From the NCBI GenBank assembly GCA_028869725.1, contig JAGWRJ010000314.1, positions 1-6,324 on the forward strand: 6,324 bases of DNA, written 5' to 3'. A program made the position numbers and the translations under genes. The stretch is from Alphaproteobacteria bacterium (GTDB lineage Bacteria > Pseudomonadota > Alphaproteobacteria > Micropepsales > Micropepsaceae). This document shows, one piece after another, positions 5,129 through 6,324 of the stretch (position 1 is its first letter; every line of letters begins with the position of its first letter). Under the pieces are notes generated by a model, which had not been told where the DNA came from, did no database searches, and worked only from the letters and a program-made list of their open reading frames with translations.

Positions 5129-6324
5129 CTACACCGGCAGGCGGACGATGGCCCGCAGGCCGCCCAGGGGGCTGTCATCGAGCGTAAGTTCGCCGCCATG
5201 TGCGCGGGCGATGTCGCGGGCAATCGCAAGGCCAAGACCGGAACCACCGGCCTGCAGATTGCGCCCCTCGTCCAGACGATGGAAAGGACGGAAGGCCTCT
5301 TCGCGGCGGGCCGCGGGAATGCCCGGACCATCATCGTCGATGATGATGTCGATGAAGCGCCGCTCATCGGTTCCATGCGCCACGAGGCTCACCTTCGCAT
5401 GCGTGCCATGCTTGAGGGCATTGTCGATGAGATTGTTCAGGCAGCGTCGCAAGGCGTGGCGCTTGACCGGTAGAGTGAGCCGATCCGTCAACTGCATCGT
5501 GATGCGGTCGGCGGCCTTGCCTCGTGCCGCAGCATCACAGGTCTCGCGGATAAGCAGTGCCAGATCGGTGTCGGTCGCAGCTTCCCCGCCTTCACCGCGG
5601 GCAAATTCGAGATAGCCCTCGAGCATATGCTCCATTTCGACGATATCTTCGCGCAAGGGAGCTGCGTCAGCCTCATTCATCATCGCCAGCTGCAGCTTCA
5701 TGCGGGTGAGGGGCGTCTTCAGATCGTGACTGACCGCCGCCAGCATTTCGGTGCGTTGCTGCAGGAAACGCTCGATGCGCGCGCGCATCGTGATGAAGGC
5801 CTCGGCGGCACGGCGGACTTCGCTGGCACCGCGGGGGCGGAAGTCGGGCACGGGGCGGCCACGGCCGAAGGCTTCAGCGGCCAGTGCCAGTCTTTCGATC
5901 GGACGGACCTGATTGCGCAGAAAGATGATGGCGATCGCCAGCAGGATGAGCGCTGACACCACCATCCACAGGATGAAGATCTCGGCCTTGCCGGCGAAGA
6001 CGCGTTCTGAGGGAATCAGCAGGCGCAAGGTACCGTTCTTCAGATCAACGCTGATGTCCACGTAACGCCCGATCACGCGCGACGAAAAGGCATGGTCCTC
6101 GCCCAGCTGATTTTCGAAGGCATAGGTCAGGATATCGTTGATGTGCGGGGCGCTGTGACGTACCGGCAGACGCAGATGCTGCCCGGGAAGGAACGAGATC
6201 TGGTAGCCCATGTTGCGCGCCGCCATGTCGAGCAAGGCCGAGCGCGTGGCGGGATCAGGATGGGTTTCGACAAGGTTGACGAGGAAAGCGACCTCGCCGG
6301 CAACGCCCTGGCTCATATGCCGGG
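5129..6324 (-). CDS. EnvZ-like sensor histidine kinase, N-terminus cut by window
   Basis: At least 397 residues; numbering here starts at the first Met (6316), but the frame stays open to the edge and the first transmembrane helix is missing, so this Met is internal. Residues 1-112 are the probable periplasmic sensor part, beginning SQGVAGEVAFLVN. A membrane helix is at about 113-134, then HAMP (about 135-187, QVRPIERLA), DHp with the phospho-acceptor His197 in SHDLKTPLTRMKLQL, and a catalytic domain with N-box NLIDNALKH (295-303), DDDGPGIP (327-334), F-box FRPFHRLDEG (342-351) and G2 GGSGLGLAIA (357-366). All catalytic residues are intact. The partner response regulator (OmpR type expected) should lie past the right edge. 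Known role of the family: autophosphorylation at the inner membrane in response to envelope or osmotic cues; the signal here is unknown. Confidence 0.93.
   Translation of the reverse strand, partial: RHMSQGVAGEVAFLVNLVETHPDPATRSALLDMAARNMGYQISFLPGQHLRLPVRHSAPHINDILTYAFENQLGEDHAFSSRVIGRYVDISVDLKNGTLRLLIPSERVFAGKAEIFILWMVVSALILLAIAIIFLRNQVRPIERLALAAEAFGRGRPVPDFRPRGASEVRRAAEAFITMRARIERFLQQRTEMLAAVSHDLKTPLTRMKLQLAMMNEADAAPLREDIVEMEHMLEGYLEFARGEGGEAATDTDLALLIRETCDAAARGKAADRITMQLTDRLTLPVKRHALRRCLNNLIDNALKHGTHAKVSLVAHGTDERRFIDIIIDDDGPGIPAARREEAFRPFHRLDEGRNLQAGGSGLGLAIARDIARAHGGELTLDDSPLGGLRAIVRLPV

Noticed and set aside
4495..5376. Minus-strand open frame of 293 codons across the TetR-like gene and the kinase 3' end
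   Set aside because: It overlaps two genes with clear family motifs in their own frames; its translation is Arg/Pro/Ser-rich with no domain, typical of a shadow frame.

Overview
The window is a GC-rich stretch (about 60-65% by eye) of bacterial chromosome. It is almost fully coding and has the gene order and protein sequences of an alphaproteobacterium. The best clue is the leftward run lgt - NDUFAF7/MidA-type methyltransferase - pgeF, which recurs in Alphaproteobacteria. It lies back to back with a rightward run of ubiK-like gene, ybjN-like gene and proC. The alphaproteobacterial style of the EnvZ-like kinase and of the TetR/COQ9-like protein agrees. A Caulobacterales/Hyphomonadaceae/Maricaulales-type host is a guess only.

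Layout. Positions 1-2447 are on the minus strand: lgt (lipoprotein diacylglyceryl transferase) overlaps a class I SAM methyltransferase by 4 nt, and 66 nt further on comes pgeF, which is cut by the left edge. Positions 2448-2549 are a 102-nt divergent control region. Positions 2550-5114 are on the plus strand: a small UbiK family protein, then a 177-nt leader with a notable inverted repeat. A YbjN-domain protein follows, overlapping proC by one base, then a 145-nt gap with a 14-bp perfect palindrome, then a TetR-fold protein whose C-terminal half looks COQ9-like. Positions 5129-6324 are on the minus strand: an EnvZ-like sensor histidine kinase, convergent with the TetR-like gene across only 14 nt and cut at its N-terminus by the right edge.

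How the genes fit together. Lgt and PgeF both act in building the envelope (lipoprotein lipidation, peptidoglycan quality control). The methyltransferase, UbiK and possibly the TetR/COQ9-like protein point to respiratory-chain and ubiquinone assembly. ProC makes proline. YbjN has no settled function. The kinase is the sensor half of a two-component system whose response regulator probably lies beyond the right edge.

I saw no mobile element, CRISPR array, rRNA or tRNA, and no previously undescribed multi-gene system. This is an ordinary core region. The points worth a second look are regulatory: a 10-bp inverted repeat whose right arm contains the start of the ybjN Shine-Dalgarno, and a palindrome that encloses a -10-like box before the TetR-like gene. 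Two protein features also stand out: the COQ9-like character of that protein and a 16-residue loop insertion in Lgt.
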